Shown here piece by piece: positions 1 to 10,052 of a stretch of 64,000 bases of DNA (position 1 is the first letter of the stretch; each line of letters starts with the position of its first letter). The stretch is from 20CM-2-65-7 sp963830455 (GTDB lineage Bacteria; Gemmatimonadota; Gemmatimonadetes; Gemmatimonadales; GWC2-71-9): assembly GCA_963830455.1 (NCBI GenBank), contig CAWHMT010000008.1, forward strand, positions 316,809-380,808. The letters run 5' to 3'. Under the pieces are notes generated by a model. It searched no databases, was not told where the DNA came from, and saw only the letters and a program-made list of their open reading frames with translations. The translations under genes were made by a program, and so were the position numbers.

Positions 1-1771
1 CATCGACGCTGCGGACGAGCAGCCGGTACTGATAGCGGCCGGCCGGCACGGGGATCGCGAGCCGTCCCGTGAGGTACGACGGCCTGCGCAGCGCCTGCCG
101 CGCCCCGAATACGCGCACGGTGTCGAGATTTGCCACCACGCGATCGCTGGAATCGGAGATCACGACCCGAAACTCGAGCGGATAGCGAACGCCGTCCACC
201 GCGGGCTGCGGATCGAGCCGGTCGGCCGGAATGGCGAACACCACGTGGAGGACCTGGCCGCTGTCCGCGCCTCCTGCGCCGGCGCCTACGACAAACTCGC
301 TCGCCACGACGTCGAGCGGCTGCTCGAAGCGCTGGAGATAGCTGTCGCTCGTCGTCCCGATCACGATGTTGCGGCGCCCCTGCTGGCGGTCCTGCGCCAG
401 CTCCGTCCCCGCCGCGCGCTGGCTGTGGCCGACCCGCGAATACAGCGATCCGAATTGATCGCGGGTCTGGTAGAGTGCGGCGATCTCGGGGTCGCTGGAG
501 GACGCGGCGCGCACCGCGCGGTGGAACCCGAAGACGTCGGCCAGACTCTCGATGAGCTTGAAATCCTGTACGTCGTCGCGCGCGGCGAAGTGGAAGATCA
601 GGTCCGGCTCGCCGCGCCGGTAATAGAGCCAGCTCTCGTTGGCGGCGCAGCCTTCCCCGTCGACATCGAGCGGTCCCCCGCACACGAACTGCGCGCGCTT
701 GTCGGGCTCCCCATGGCGCAAATAGATCACGCCGCGGTCGTCGAACTCGACCTGCGCGGTCCGGTACACTTCGGTGATGTCGTAATGGCGGTGGCGGCTG
801 ACGAGCCGGAAGTTGCGGCGCACGTAGAACCAGCGGCGATAATGCTCCGCCAGCCGCTCGCCCACGTCGCGCGCTTCGACGACGTCGCGGCGAGTCCAGA
901 GCGCCTCGAGCCAATGCTGGCGCGCATCCGGAGTCGGCAGCGCGTCGAACGCCGCCAGCTCCGCGGAATCGGCGATCCAGGACAGATCGAGCCGGTACAT
1001 CCCGAGCGCCTGCGCCGACGTCGCGGCGCGCACACCGGCGAAGTAGCTCACCCATCCCTGGGCGGGCCGCCCGGCGAAATACGCGGTGCGCGCGAGCTCC
1101 AGCTGGCCGACGCCGGAGTCGCCGCCGATCCGGAGGTAGGTCGCGAACGCGGCCAGCGCGGAATCGGCCTCACCGGCCTCGCGCTCCACGCGGCCGCGCA
1201 CCAGCTGCACCTCCGCGTACCGCCCCGCCGGCCCCGCGGCGGCGAGCCGCACCGCGTTCAACGCGACCTCGAGCCGCGGGCGAATCCGTTGCGTGAGCGC
1301 CGTGTTCGCGAGATCCACCACCGCCGACGCGAACGACGGGTCCACCTCGGTCGCGCGGGCGAACGCCCGCGCCGCCTTCGACAAATAATCTTTGCCGAGC
1401 ATCTGGCGAATGTTCTCGATCGCCATCGACGCATGTTCGCCGACGGCCAGCTCCGCGAGTCCCACGCCGTACCACGGGTACGGCCACTCCGGCCGCAGCT
1501 CCGCGGCCCATTCGAATTCGCCGGCGGCGTCGTCGTAGTGCGATTTGGTCTTGGTGATTTCGCCCAGCCGGTAGGCAATGAATCCCAGCCGGAGATGAAT
1601 CATGGGGTCGTCGCGATGTTGCCGGGCGACCGGGATCGTGGTGGCTTCGAGCTGCCCCAGCCCGGCGCTGTCGGTCACCCCCGCGAGCGAGTCGCGCAGC
1701 GCTTCGAGCGATGCGCGATCCGCGGGCGATTGCGCCAGCGTGGCGAGCAGGAGCAGCACGGCAGGACCCAT
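1..1771 (-). CDS. GWxTD-domain protein with N-terminal repeat region (3' end outside window)
   Basis: The frame stays open from the ATG at 1771 to the window edge, about 590 residues, so the C-terminus is missing. It starts with a short hydrophobic stretch after the Met that fits a signal peptide. Residues about 45-270 form Ala-rich helical pairs of TPR type. A later block contains ALWTRRD followed by GVIYLRHGEPD, which match the W-x-x-RD and Y-x-R-x-G-x-PD signatures of the GWxTD family. Function is unknown; members are secreted or envelope proteins. It is the last gene of a minus-strand run with the peptidase and amidase upstream (50-bp gap), so an envelope role is an inference. Confidence 0.8.
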   Translation of the reverse strand, partial: MGPAVLLLLATLAQSPADRASLEALRDSLAGVTDSAGLGQLEATTIPVARQHRDDPMIHLRLGFIAYRLGEITKTKSHYDDAAGEFEWAAELRPEWPYPWYGVGLAELAVGEHASMAIENIRQMLGKDYLSKAARAFARATEVDPSFASAVVDLANTALTQRIRPRLEVALNAVRLAAAGPAGRYAEVQLVRGRVEREAGEADSALAAFATYLRIGGDSGVGQLELARTAYFAGRPAQGWVSYFAGVRAATSAQALGMYRLDLSWIADSAELAAFDALPTPDARQHWLEALWTRRDVVEARDVGERLAEHYRRWFYVRRNFRLVSRHRHYDITEVYRTAQVEFDDRGVIYLRHGEPDKRAQFVCGGPLDVDGEGCAANESWLYYRRGEPDLIFHFAARDDVQDFKLIESLADVFGFHRAVRAASSSDPEIAALYQTRDQFGSLYSRVGHSQRAAGTELAQDRQQGRRNIVIGTTSDSYLQRFEQPLDVVASEFVVGAGAGGADSGQVLHVVFAIPADRLDPQPAVDGVRYPLEFRVVISDSSDRVVANLDTVRVFGARQALRRPSYLTGRLAIPVPAGRYQYRLLVRSVD

Positions 1772-1820
1772 GCTGCTTTCATTATACAGTCGGCCGCCAG
1801 CGGGCGATTTGCAGGCTACG

Positions 1821-4610
1821 TCAGAAGTCGGAGCCGAACGCGCCGTACACCATGGCCTGACCGGTCACGGGCTGCGCGACGCCGACCCGCACGCGCAGCG
1901 GCAGGTCGTAGCTCACGGTGAGGTCGCCGACCAGCTCCACCCCGACCGACCGCAGGCGATGCAGGCGCGCCGGCTCGCCGGGATTCCAGGCATCCCCCAG
2001 ATCGCCGAACAGCGAGAACGCGAACTTGTCGGCGCCGATCGGGAGATGCCCCAGCAGCCGCCCGACGAGCGCCAGCGGCAGCCGGTACTCAGCCGTCAGG
2101 GTCGCCGCGCGCCGCCCGTGCAGCGCGCCCGCCGGGTATCCGCGCACCGGGAACGTGCGCACGCTCCCGATGCTTTGGCCAAACCCGAGCTCGATGGCGC
2201 CCGACGAGACGCCGCCCACCGAGAGACTATCGGGGATCGGCCCATCCATCGAGCCGACCGCGCCTCGAACCGCGAGCACCGGGTACGCGAATCCGATCCG
2301 TGGCCCGAGACGCAGGTACGCACTGCTCCGCGCTCGCACTTCACTGAGCCAGCGCTCCGTCCCTTGCTCTTGCCGGTTGCGATACAGCACGCTCGCGAAC
2401 GCGCCGTCCTGCAGCGACACCGACAACGGCCCGGCGACCGCGGAGCCGACCGACAACGTCGCCACGCCGCCGACGCGATCACGGTTGACGCAGCCGGTGC
2501 AGATGTCGGCGAGGTTGGTATCGGGAATCGAGACGTAGCGCCGGCCTTCGTATTCCGCGGCGAGCCGCAGCGACACCACGCTCCACCAATGACGGTCGAT
2601 CACCGTGGCGCCCAGGCTCGCGTTGCGGCGCTCCGATGACACGACATGTCCGCCGCTGGCCGTGCCGACCAGCGACCAGTCGTTGGAAACGGAGAAGTCG
2701 AGCGTGGGAGTGCCGAGCGCATCACTAATAAGGAAGAGGGACCCCTGGGCGCGGCGCGGCGCGCCGGACACGAGCCCCTGCACAAGGTACGAGTACCGGC
2801 CGACCGCGTCCGCACCGGCGGTGGCTGCTCCGAAAAACACACCCGCGTCGCCGGTGTTGAGCAGCAGTGGAATCCAGAAGTGCGGCCGGAGCGAGCCCCA
2901 GGAGGCGTAGCCGGTCTCGCGCACGGGCACGGGTCGCGCGGCGGTGAACGCCGGCGCCGTACTCGTATCGATCGAAGCAGCGATGGGGAGCGGCTCGACG
3001 GAACGCAGCTCCCAACCGTCGTCGCCGAGCGTCGCGAACAGAATTCGCCCGTCCGCCAGCGGTGCCGGCGCGCGCGCGCCGTGCGGCTCGGCGGTCACTT
3101 GCACGATGCCCTGCCCTTCCTGCCAGCGATGCACCTGCGGAAAACCGGCGGCGTCGGTCACGAACAGCACGGCCGCGCCGTCACGGGTCCACACCGGATC
3201 GGCCACGACGCCCCCCCGTGGTGCTGCCAGCAGCACGGTGAGTCCATCGGGCACTCTGTCGCGCCAGCGCACCAGCTCCCAACGCCCGCTGCGATGTCGC
3301 GGCGCCACAAGCCAACCGCCGTCGGGTGACGGCACGACCGGCCCCCACGTCACGGAGCCTGGGGACTCGGCAGGGATGGTAGCGGAGGAAAGGGGCCGCG
3401 TCGGCGTGTTGCCTCCTGGCGTGAGCCGCAACGATGCGAGCATACCACCGCCGGCGCGTGGCTCGGTCAAGCGCGCGGCGGTGGTCAGGCGTTGCCACGC
3501 GCCGTCCGGCGACCAGCGCCACAGATCGCTGCGCAGGTTCCAGCGGCCGGCAAACTCGAGCTGCGACACGACCAGGGTATCGGCGAGCCAGTCGAAGCCC
3601 ACCTGCCCCGTGATGCGGTGCGTTCGCAGGACGGCGCCGCTGTGCGCATCGACAACCCGCAGCCGCTGTGCCCCGCGGCCGTCGTCGTGGATGTAGGCGA
3701 CCGAGCGCCCATCCGGCGACGTGCGCGCCAGCGGCTCGGCACGTAGCTGTCCCACGATGAGGTGGCTGCGCGTCGCACCAGCCTCAACGCCCGCGGTGGC
3801 CACCGCACTGTTCCAGCTCGTCTCGAGATCCACACCGGTGCGCCGCAGCGGGCGACCCACGCGAAACGGAATGAGCTGGCCCGCCGTGGCTTCGACGAAT
3901 CGCGGCGCGACCGAGTCATTCGCCGTTTCCGACAGGTATTCGTAGAACCGGCTGCCGTACGCGTAAGGCGCCAGACCGCCCGGCCAGCGCGTGAACAGCA
4001 GCGCGTCCCAGGAGCGGCGGGCACGGCCCGCGGCGACGTCGGCCGCGACGATCTGGCGGTGAAAGCTCCCGTCGGCGCGTCCCCCGCTCGTGAACCGAGA
4101 CTCGTAGTAGGTCGCGATGCCCTCGGTCACCCAGCTCGGTTGATACTGATTGGGAAACAGCCCCGGTACGCGTCCAAATACCGATTGCAGCGTCCCCCAC
4201 AGGCCCCGCGAACGGTCGAGATGAAACACGTGCGCGAGCTCATGCACGATCACCAGTCGCTCCCAACTGTCGTAGGTCTGGAGGCCGGGATCGGTGACGG
4301 GGGGGACGAGGAGAATCGTGAAGCGGTTGGAGGGGTAGGTCGACGTGAAGCCGTTGGGGAAGTCTACGTCATCCGACAACGTGAGATCGGTGATCCCGCG
4401 TGGCGGGTGCAGCTCGGTGGCGAGGAGCCCGTAGGCCCGCTCCGCTTCCGCGGCGGCCTCGATCGCCTTGTCGCGATACGACGGCCGAAAGTGAATCCGA
4501 AAGTGCTCCGTATGGAGCGTGCGCCACGTGCCGGACGGATTAACCTGTGCGGCGGGTGGTCGAGCCAGCAGCAACAGCAGCACGACGCACGACGCACGAC
4601 GCACGATCAC
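1821..4610 (-). CDS. Gluzincin metallopeptidase / beta-propeller / outer-membrane barrel fusion
   Basis: A 929-residue exported protein with a signal peptide at residues 1-21 (LLLLLARPPAAQ). A metallopeptidase segment carries the zinc motif HELAHVFHLD near residue 125, with WVTEGIATYYE about 40 residues on supplying the likely glutamate ligand. Residues about 280-560 hold repeated WSPDG/WTRDGA-type blades of a TolB-like propeller. The last 330 residues alternate in beta strands and end in Phe (GAFGSDF), as outer-membrane barrels do. The ATG overlaps the stop of the upstream amidase by 4 bp (ATGA), so the two are translationally coupled. The substrate is unknown. The combined architecture suggests a surface peptidase anchored by its own barrel. 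Confidence 0.85.
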   Translation of the reverse strand: MIVRRASCVVLLLLLARPPAAQVNPSGTWRTLHTEHFRIHFRPSYRDKAIEAAAEAERAYGLLATELHPPRGITDLTLSDDVDFPNGFTSTYPSNRFTILLVPPVTDPGLQTYDSWERLVIVHELAHVFHLDRSRGLWGTLQSVFGRVPGLFPNQYQPSWVTEGIATYYESRFTSGGRADGSFHRQIVAADVAAGRARRSWDALLFTRWPGGLAPYAYGSRFYEYLSETANDSVAPRFVEATAGQLIPFRVGRPLRRTGVDLETSWNSAVATAGVEAGATRSHLIVGQLRAEPLARTSPDGRSVAYIHDDGRGAQRLRVVDAHSGAVLRTHRITGQVGFDWLADTLVVSQLEFAGRWNLRSDLWRWSPDGAWQRLTTAARLTEPRAGGGMLASLRLTPGGNTPTRPLSSATIPAESPGSVTWGPVVPSPDGGWLVAPRHRSGRWELVRWRDRVPDGLTVLLAAPRGGVVADPVWTRDGAAVLFVTDAAGFPQVHRWQEGQGIVQVTAEPHGARAPAPLADGRILFATLGDDGWELRSVEPLPIAASIDTSTAPAFTAARPVPVRETGYASWGSLRPHFWIPLLLNTGDAGVFFGAATAGADAVGRYSYLVQGLVSGAPRRAQGSLFLISDALGTPTLDFSVSNDWSLVGTASGGHVVSSERRNASLGATVIDRHWWSVVSLRLAAEYEGRRYVSIPDTNLADICTGCVNRDRVGGVATLSVGSAVAGPLSVSLQDGAFASVLYRNRQEQGTERWLSEVRARSSAYLRLGPRIGFAYPVLAVRGAVGSMDGPIPDSLSVGGVSSGAIELGFGQSIGSVRTFPVRGYPAGALHGRRAATLTAEYRLPLALVGRLLGHLPIGADKFAFSLFGDLGDAWNPGEPARLHRLRSVGVELVGDLTVSYDLPLRVRVGVAQPVTGQAMVYGAFGSDF

Positions 4611-6457
4611 CGCGCCATCTCGCGCAGGTAGTCTTCAATCCCCCGCACAATCCCGCGAGCATACCGGAGCTGACCCTCGGGACTGCCGAGCATCGCTTCC
4701 TGCTCCGGGATCATCATGAACAAACCTTCCGTGAGCGCCGAGGGCATCCAGGGGTTTCGCACCAGGGCGTAGTCACCACGCCCCATTCCCAAATCCCGAA
4801 CCCCCAGTTCCGCGACGAGCGCCCGATCCAGCGCGCGCGCCAACGCGGCACTGCGCGGATGGAAGTAGTAGACGCTCGTGCCGTTGTTGACGAACGGATT
4901 GACGCCGTCGGGCAGGGCATTGGCGTGGATCGAGACGAGCACATCAGCGTCATGCTGCTCCGCGAATCGTGTGCGCGGGAAGAGGTCGACCGGACTCGAA
5001 TCCGTGCGCGTCATGAGCACAGTCGCACCCGCCCGCTCGAGCAGCGCCTTGGCGCGTTGCGCGACGGCGAGTGTGGCGACCGGCTCCCACAACCCGGAGG
5101 GACCGCGCGCGCCGATCGGCGGATGCCCGGGATCGAGCACGATCGTCCGTCCCCGGAGCGGCCGGCGCGGATCGATCGCGGGCGGACGCCGAATCTCGAG
5201 CAGCAGATCGCGGCCGCTCCAGCGCGTGCGATATCCCCACACCGGCCCCGCGAGCGTCAGCGTGATGGTCACCTCGTCGGCGACCGGCTGCGCATAACTC
5301 ATCCGTGTGACGTACGGGTCGGTGCCGCCATGCTGCATCCAGTTCACGTTCGACGCGACGCCGTACAGCCGCAGCGTCAGGCTGCGATCGGATTCTTCGA
5401 CTTGAAACGGGACCCGGGCAGGCAGGGGAATACGCAACAGCAGCGATAGCGGCGTTCCCGACAGTCGTACTGAGCCGACGGTGCCGCCGGGCGGCGGCGT
5501 GCCGGGGGCGAGCGGGACGACATCGCCGCTGTTCACCCACGCCACGGCGCCGCGCGAGAGCTGCACGCGCGTCTGGCTCCCCCACCGGGCCGTCGCCACG
5601 GCGGTCGTGCCGAGTGGGAAGAACCAATTGTAAGTGCCGTAGGGAACCGCTCTGCCAACGGTGAGGCTGTCGCTCTTGCCGGTGTGCGCGGTGTCGTCGT
5701 CAAGCACGACGACCCGCGGGCGACTTCGGTCCAACGTGTCCAACACGAGCGGCCACACCGCGCGCGCGGTATCGGCTCCGAGTATGACCTCGACGATCGC
5801 ATCGCACAGAGGCGTGGCGGGTAACCACGCGACATACCGATCCGCGACGGGAGGGAGGCGGTAGGCGGCGGTATCGATGCCGAACGCGCGAACGCCCCAC
5901 GCCGGCTCTTCGGGGAGCGTGTCGGGCACGAACCAGATCTCGTCTCGTCGGCCCTCCATGCGCAGTCGCACACGCGCGCCGGGCGTGGCCCGCACCGCGA
6001 GGCGCACGCCCTCGCCCGCCGGGAACACCAGCGTGTCGCCCGGGGTGAAGCTGGTCGTGTCGATCCACACGGTGGCCTCCGGGGGTGGCCGGTAGGGCCG
6101 CGCGATTCGGGCGACGAACGTCGTCTCCTGCTGCTCCGAGCCGACACCTGCGCGCGCGGCAATCTGAACGCGGGCGAGCGAATCCGTGGGCAACGGGATC
6201 CACGCGAGCCAACTCCCGTTCGATAGCACGCGCACCGGGAACCCGTTGATCGATAGCGCGACGTCGCCCCGCCCTCGTCCGACGCTGCCAAACAAGAACG
6301 AGGAGTCCCGCGCCTGAATCGCATCGGCGGTATCGGGATACACGACGGTGATGTGCAACGGCTCACGCGATGGGCTGGGCGACCGGTTCGCGCCGGACGG
6401 TGCACCAGTCGCACACGCGGTCACGGCAACGAAAATCATGACGCTGGCCGCTCGCAT
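4607..6457 (-). CDS. N-acetylmuramoyl-L-alanine amidase (Amidase_3), lipoprotein
   Basis: A 616-residue protein starting at MRAASVMIF. A lipobox (AVTAC) puts the acylated Cys near residue 15. A long beta-rich middle follows, including a WGSQTRVQL segment that resembles an SH3/AMIN-type wall-binding fold. The C-terminal 190 residues are the zinc amidase: IVLDPGHPP (first His ligand), LWEP (Glu), VSIHANALPDG (His) and a late catalytic Glu in ALTEGLFMMIPEQEAML. It cleaves the amide between MurNAc and the stem peptide. The frame is open upstream to 7399, but the Met at 6457 is chosen because a lipoprotein signal starts there and the upstream part would overlap the divergent FHA gene. Confidence 0.9.
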   Translation of the reverse strand: MRAASVMIFVAVTACATGAPSGANRSPSPSREPLHITVVYPDTADAIQARDSSFLFGSVGRGRGDVALSINGFPVRVLSNGSWLAWIPLPTDSLARVQIAARAGVGSEQQETTFVARIARPYRPPPEATVWIDTTSFTPGDTLVFPAGEGVRLAVRATPGARVRLRMEGRRDEIWFVPDTLPEEPAWGVRAFGIDTAAYRLPPVADRYVAWLPATPLCDAIVEVILGADTARAVWPLVLDTLDRSRPRVVVLDDDTAHTGKSDSLTVGRAVPYGTYNWFFPLGTTAVATARWGSQTRVQLSRGAVAWVNSGDVVPLAPGTPPPGGTVGSVRLSGTPLSLLLRIPLPARVPFQVEESDRSLTLRLYGVASNVNWMQHGGTDPYVTRMSYAQPVADEVTITLTLAGPVWGYRTRWSGRDLLLEIRRPPAIDPRRPLRGRTIVLDPGHPPIGARGPSGLWEPVATLAVAQRAKALLERAGATVLMTRTDSSPVDLFPRTRFAEQHDADVLVSIHANALPDGVNPFVNNGTSVYYFHPRSAALARALDRALVAELGVRDLGMGRGDYALVRNPWMPSALTEGLFMMIPEQEAMLGSPEGQLRYARGIVRGIEDYLREMAR

Positions 6458-6502
6458 GTGGCGCAAGCTAGCGGCGAGCAATAGATTGGGCCACCTGACT
6501 TT

Positions 6503-7480
6503 ATGACCCTTAGCGCTTGCCAATATTGCGGCCGGCAACACGACGCCGGCGCGCAATTCTGCTCCGACTGCGGGAAGCCGCTGACCAAAGCAGCGGCGGC
6601 GCGGGCCGCCGTCGCCGCGGGGGGTGGGGGCGGAATCGTCTCGCGCACCAGCCCGCTGACCCCGGAGTCCGCCGGCGCCGACGTTCCCTGCCCCATCTGC
6701 GGCACGGTGTCCGCAAAAGGGGGCGGCGGGGTTGGGCCAGGCGGGCCTGCGCCTGAGGGCCGAGACAGTTACGACCGGCGGTCGATTCCCGGCAGACGCT
6801 CCGATCATTCCCTCACGCTGGTGCTGGTTTCGGAGATGGCCACGGAAGTGGCGCATTTCGAGTGCAAACATACGTCGACGACGATCGGGCGGATCGAGGG
6901 CGATATTCGCTTCCCCGAGGACCAGTTCCTCTCGCCGTTGCACGCCAAGATCTCGTGGGAAGAAGGCGGGCTCATGGTCCGCGATCTCGGCAGCCGTAAC
7001 GGCACGTGGGTGTTTCTCGAGGCGCCCTACCGGCTCACCGACGGCGACCTGATCCTCATCGGCTCTCAGATCTTGCGGTTCCGCCGGCTCGGCTACCCGG
7101 GTCCGCACACCGCCGAGGCCGACGCGACCAAGCGCATGGGCAGCATGGTGCCGAGCGCCGACATCGCCAGCCTCACGCAGCTGCGCACCGACGGCAGCTC
7201 GCGCGACGTTATTCAGCTGTCTCCCGGGCGCGACGTGCACATCGGTCGCGAGCGCGGCGACTGGATTTTCCCCTATGACCCCTCGATGAGCGCGCAGCAT
7301 GCCACGGTGCGCTCCGAGGACGCCGACTTCGTGCTGGTGGACGACCACAGCCGTAACGGAATCGCGATCGCCGCGCGCGGCGCGATGCCGTTGCAGCACG
7401 GGTCGCGCATCATGGTCGGCGACAAACTGCTGCGCGTCGAGCTCCCCGGCGGTTATCCGGACGGGGGAGCCGCGGCATGA
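6503..7480 (+). CDS. Zinc-ribbon protein with two FHA domains
   Basis: 325 residues. The N-terminus is a Cys4 zinc ribbon (CQYCGRQHDAGAQFCSDCG), then a Gly-rich linker with a second CPIC pair. Two FHA domains follow: one at about 110-190 (TIGRIEGDIRF, LHAKISW, LGSRNGTWV) and one at about 230-315 (HIGRERGDWIF, MSAQHATV, HSRNGI). FHA domains bind phosphothreonine. The gene is first in a four-gene operon with a kinase, a phosphatase and an FHA-protease, each junction overlapping by 4 bp, so it is probably an adaptor read by the kinase. No membrane segment is visible, so it should be cytoplasmic. Confidence 0.9.
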   Translation: MTLSACQYCGRQHDAGAQFCSDCGKPLTKAAAARAAVAAGGGGGIVSRTSPLTPESAGADVPCPICGTVSAKGGGGVGPGGPAPEGRDSYDRRSIPGRRSDHSLTLVLVSEMATEVAHFECKHTSTTIGRIEGDIRFPEDQFLSPLHAKISWEEGGLMVRDLGSRNGTWVFLEAPYRLTDGDLILIGSQILRFRRLGYPGPHTAEADATKRMGSMVPSADIASLTQLRTDGSSRDVIQLSPGRDVHIGRERGDWIFPYDPSMSAQHATVRSEDADFVLVDDHSRNGIAIAARGAMPLQHGSRIMVGDKLLRVELPGGYPDGGAAA

Positions 7481-9015
7481 AGATTTGTCCCGTCTGCTCC
7501 ACCGAGTACCCCGATGACGTGAAGTTCTGTCCCAACGACGGGCAGACGCTGCGCTCGGCAGCGCCCGCCGGCGATCTGGTGGGACAGGTGATCGCCGATC
7601 GCTACCACGTCGTAAAGAAGCTCGGCGAAGGCGGCATGGGTCAGGTCTATCTCGCCGAGCACGTGAAGATGGGCCGGCGCAGCGCGATCAAGGTGATGAA
7701 CCCCTCGATGGTGCACGATCCCGACGCGGTCGCGCGGTTCAACCGGGAAGCGTCGAATGCCAGCCGCATCACGCATCCCAACGTGTGCGCGATCTACGAT
7801 TTCGGCGAAACACCCGACGGGCTGATCTACCTCGCCATGGAGTTCATCGAGGGCGAGCCTCTCACCGATCTGCTCGAGCGCGACCGCGCGCTGCCGCTGC
7901 CGCGCGCGGCGAGCATCTTCCTCCAGACGGCGGAGGCCCTGCAGGCCGCGCACGATCTCGGGATCGTGCATCGCGATCTGAAGCCTGACAACATCATGCT
8001 GACGCGTCGCAAGGGTGGCGGCGACACGGTCAAAGTCGTGGACTTCGGGATCGCCAAGGCGGTCGGCGGTGACGACGCCGGCCAGAAGGTCACCAAGACC
8101 GGCCTCGTGATCGGCACGCCCGAGTTCATGAGCCCGGAGCAGCTCTCCGGCGACAAGCTCGATGGGCGCAGCGATCTCTACTCGCTGGCGCTGGTGCTGT
8201 ACCGGATGCTGGCCGGCAAGCTGCCGTTCGAAGCGACCACGGTCCAGGAGACGATGATCAAGCGGCTCACCGACGAGCCCACGAAGCTCGCCGACGCGCG
8301 CCCCGATCTTTCGTTCCCTCCGGGCCTGCAGCCGGTGCTCGACACGGCGCTGGCGCGCACGCCCGCGGAGCGCTACCAGAGCGTCGCGAAGTTCGCGGCC
8401 GACGTCGCCGCGGTCGCTGGGCGACCGGTAGCCCGCTCCGTCCCGGAAACTGAGGCAAAGACGCAGCTGCTCGATCCCTCGGCGGCGACACCCACCACGC
8501 GCATCTCGGCGAAGGCGCGGGCGCCCAGCGCCTCCAGGAAGAAGACGTTCGTACCGGTCGCACTCGGCCTCATCGTCGTGCTGGCGGCTGGCAGCGCTTG
8601 GATCGTGCTGAGTGGCGGATCCAAGGCGAGCGGAATGCCGCCGGACAGCGCCGTGTCGCACGACACGGCGAATCCCCGGTCGACGCCACAGAATGGCCCC
8701 AGCGCGCCGGCCGCACCACCGAGCGCCGCGCGCGGACCGGACAGTGCTTCGATCGATCGACAACTGGGCGACGTGATGGAACTCGTCCTCGATCCACAGA
8801 CCGCCGAGAGGGGACGCATCCAGGCGACCACCATTTACAACAAGACGGACGCACCGGCGACCTTGCGCGCGCAAGCCGCGTTCATGGTCGCCCAGGCGTT
8901 CTTCCTCGAGTCCCGGCTGGACCAGGCCTGCCAATGGAACCGCCTGGCCCTGCAGCTGAAACCCCTCAATGCCACGTACCTGAAGTTCCAAGGCGACCAG
9001 GGTTGCGCGTCGTGA
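7477..9015 (+). CDS. Transmembrane Ser/Thr protein kinase with N-terminal zinc ribbon (PknB type)
   Basis: 512 residues. It opens with a zinc ribbon (CPVCSTEYPDDVKFCPNDG), similar in style to the upstream FHA protein. The kinase domain covers about 40-300: Gly loop LGEGGMGQVYLA, Lys in SAIKVMN, catalytic loop HRDLKPDN, DFG in VVDFGIA, and FMSPEQL. A single membrane helix lies near residue 360 (LGLIVVLAAGSAWIVL). After it comes a Pro/Ala-rich stretch and a helical TPR-like tail of about 90 residues outside the membrane. Most PknB-type sensors carry PASTA repeats there; none is seen here. It starts inside the stop of the FHA gene (ATGA). Confidence 0.95.
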   Translation: MKICPVCSTEYPDDVKFCPNDGQTLRSAAPAGDLVGQVIADRYHVVKKLGEGGMGQVYLAEHVKMGRRSAIKVMNPSMVHDPDAVARFNREASNASRITHPNVCAIYDFGETPDGLIYLAMEFIEGEPLTDLLERDRALPLPRAASIFLQTAEALQAAHDLGIVHRDLKPDNIMLTRRKGGGDTVKVVDFGIAKAVGGDDAGQKVTKTGLVIGTPEFMSPEQLSGDKLDGRSDLYSLALVLYRMLAGKLPFEATTVQETMIKRLTDEPTKLADARPDLSFPPGLQPVLDTALARTPAERYQSVAKFAADVAAVAGRPVARSVPETEAKTQLLDPSAATPTTRISAKARAPSASRKKTFVPVALGLIVVLAAGSAWIVLSGGSKASGMPPDSAVSHDTANPRSTPQNGPSAPAAPPSAARGPDSASIDRQLGDVMELVLDPQTAERGRIQATTIYNKTDAPATLRAQAAFMVAQAFFLESRLDQACQWNRLALQLKPLNATYLKFQGDQGCAS

Positions 9016-10052
9016 CTTTCTTCAGCGCCAAGAAGCCCATTCGTGTCGAGGTCTTCGGCAAGACCGACCTCGGTCGCACGCGCGACCACAATGAGGACCG
9101 CTTCCTGGTCGCCGACCTGACCCGGAAGGCGGCGAATCTGCAACCCGACGTGCGCCAGCATACGATCGGGCCGCGCGGCACGCTGCTGGTCGTTGCCGAT
9201 GGCATGGGGGGCGCGGCGGCGGGCGAGCTCGCGAGCGAGATGGCGGCCGACACGATCTACGGTCACCTCGTGAAGACCTGGAACGCCGAGGAGGAAATCA
9301 CGCCCCAGCGCTTCGCGTACCGTCTGAAAGAGGCGGTCGAGGTCGCGAACGCGAACATCCACGCGCACGCCAAGGCGCATCCGGAAGTGCGCGGCATGGG
9401 CACGACGACGACGGCGGCGGGCGTCCTGAACGACCATCTCTATCTCACCCAGGTCGGCGACAGCCGCGCCTACCTGATCCGCAGTGGCCAGGCGCATCAG
9501 ATCACCAAGGACCAGTCGCTGATGCAGCGGCTGGTCGAGGCCGGCGAGCTGACCGAAGAAGAGGCGGCGCACTCCGAGCGGCGCAACATCATTCTCCAGG
9601 CGCTGGGACCCGATCCCAAGGTCAAAGTCGACCTCACGCATCAGGAGGTCCGCCGCGGCGACGTGCTGGTGCTCTGTTCCGACGGCCTCTCCGGCCAGGT
9701 GAAGAAGGAGGAGATCGCGAAGGTCGTGACGGAGTCGCACGATTTGAGCGCCGCGTGCGAGAAGCTGATCGCGCTCGCCAATGAGCGGGGCGGTCCGGAC
9801 AACATCACGGTCGTGATCGCGCGCTTCGACGGCGACGGGCTGCGCTTCTCCGGCAGCGGAACCCAGGAAGACGTGGGGCATCAGGTCTATCCGCTCATCG
9901 ACACCGAGACCAGCACCGAGCCGGTGCCGGTGTACAGAGGCAGCCGCCCCCCGGTGCCGAACAAGGAAACCCGGCAGCAAACGCGGACGCTCGTGCTCGC
10001 CGTGATCGCGATCGCGGCCGCCCTGATCTGGTACTTCACGCGCTCGCAGTGA
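9012..10052 (+). CDS. PP2C-family Ser/Thr phosphatase with C-terminal membrane anchor
   Basis: 346 residues from a GTG that overlaps the kinase stop (GTGA); a longer open frame upstream is the kinase read in another frame. PP2C metal-binding motifs are present: RTRDHNEDRF, VVADGMGGAAAGE, GTTTTAA, VGDSRAYLI, LCSDGLSG and GGPDNITVV. The last 25 residues are one membrane helix (LVLAVIAIAAALIWYF), so the enzyme is tethered at the inner membrane near its partner kinase. It is expected to reverse phosphorylation by the upstream kinase and to reset FHA binding. Confidence 0.93.
   Translation: MTFFSAKKPIRVEVFGKTDLGRTRDHNEDRFLVADLTRKAANLQPDVRQHTIGPRGTLLVVADGMGGAAAGELASEMAADTIYGHLVKTWNAEEEITPQRFAYRLKEAVEVANANIHAHAKAHPEVRGMGTTTTAAGVLNDHLYLTQVGDSRAYLIRSGQAHQITKDQSLMQRLVEAGELTEEEAAHSERRNIILQALGPDPKVKVDLTHQEVRRGDVLVLCSDGLSGQVKKEEIAKVVTESHDLSAACEKLIALANERGGPDNITVVIARFDGDGLRFSGSGTQEDVGHQVYPLIDTETSTEPVPVYRGSRPPVPNKETRQQTRTLVLAVIAIAAALIWYFTRSQ

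Noticed and set aside
245..1921. 558-residue plus-strand open frame
   Set aside because: It lies opposite the GWxTD gene, has Arg/Pro-rich composition without domains, and is a codon-bias shadow of that gene.
6458..7399. N-terminal extension of the amidase frame
   Set aside because: It would run opposite the FHA gene; the lipoprotein signal starts at 6457.
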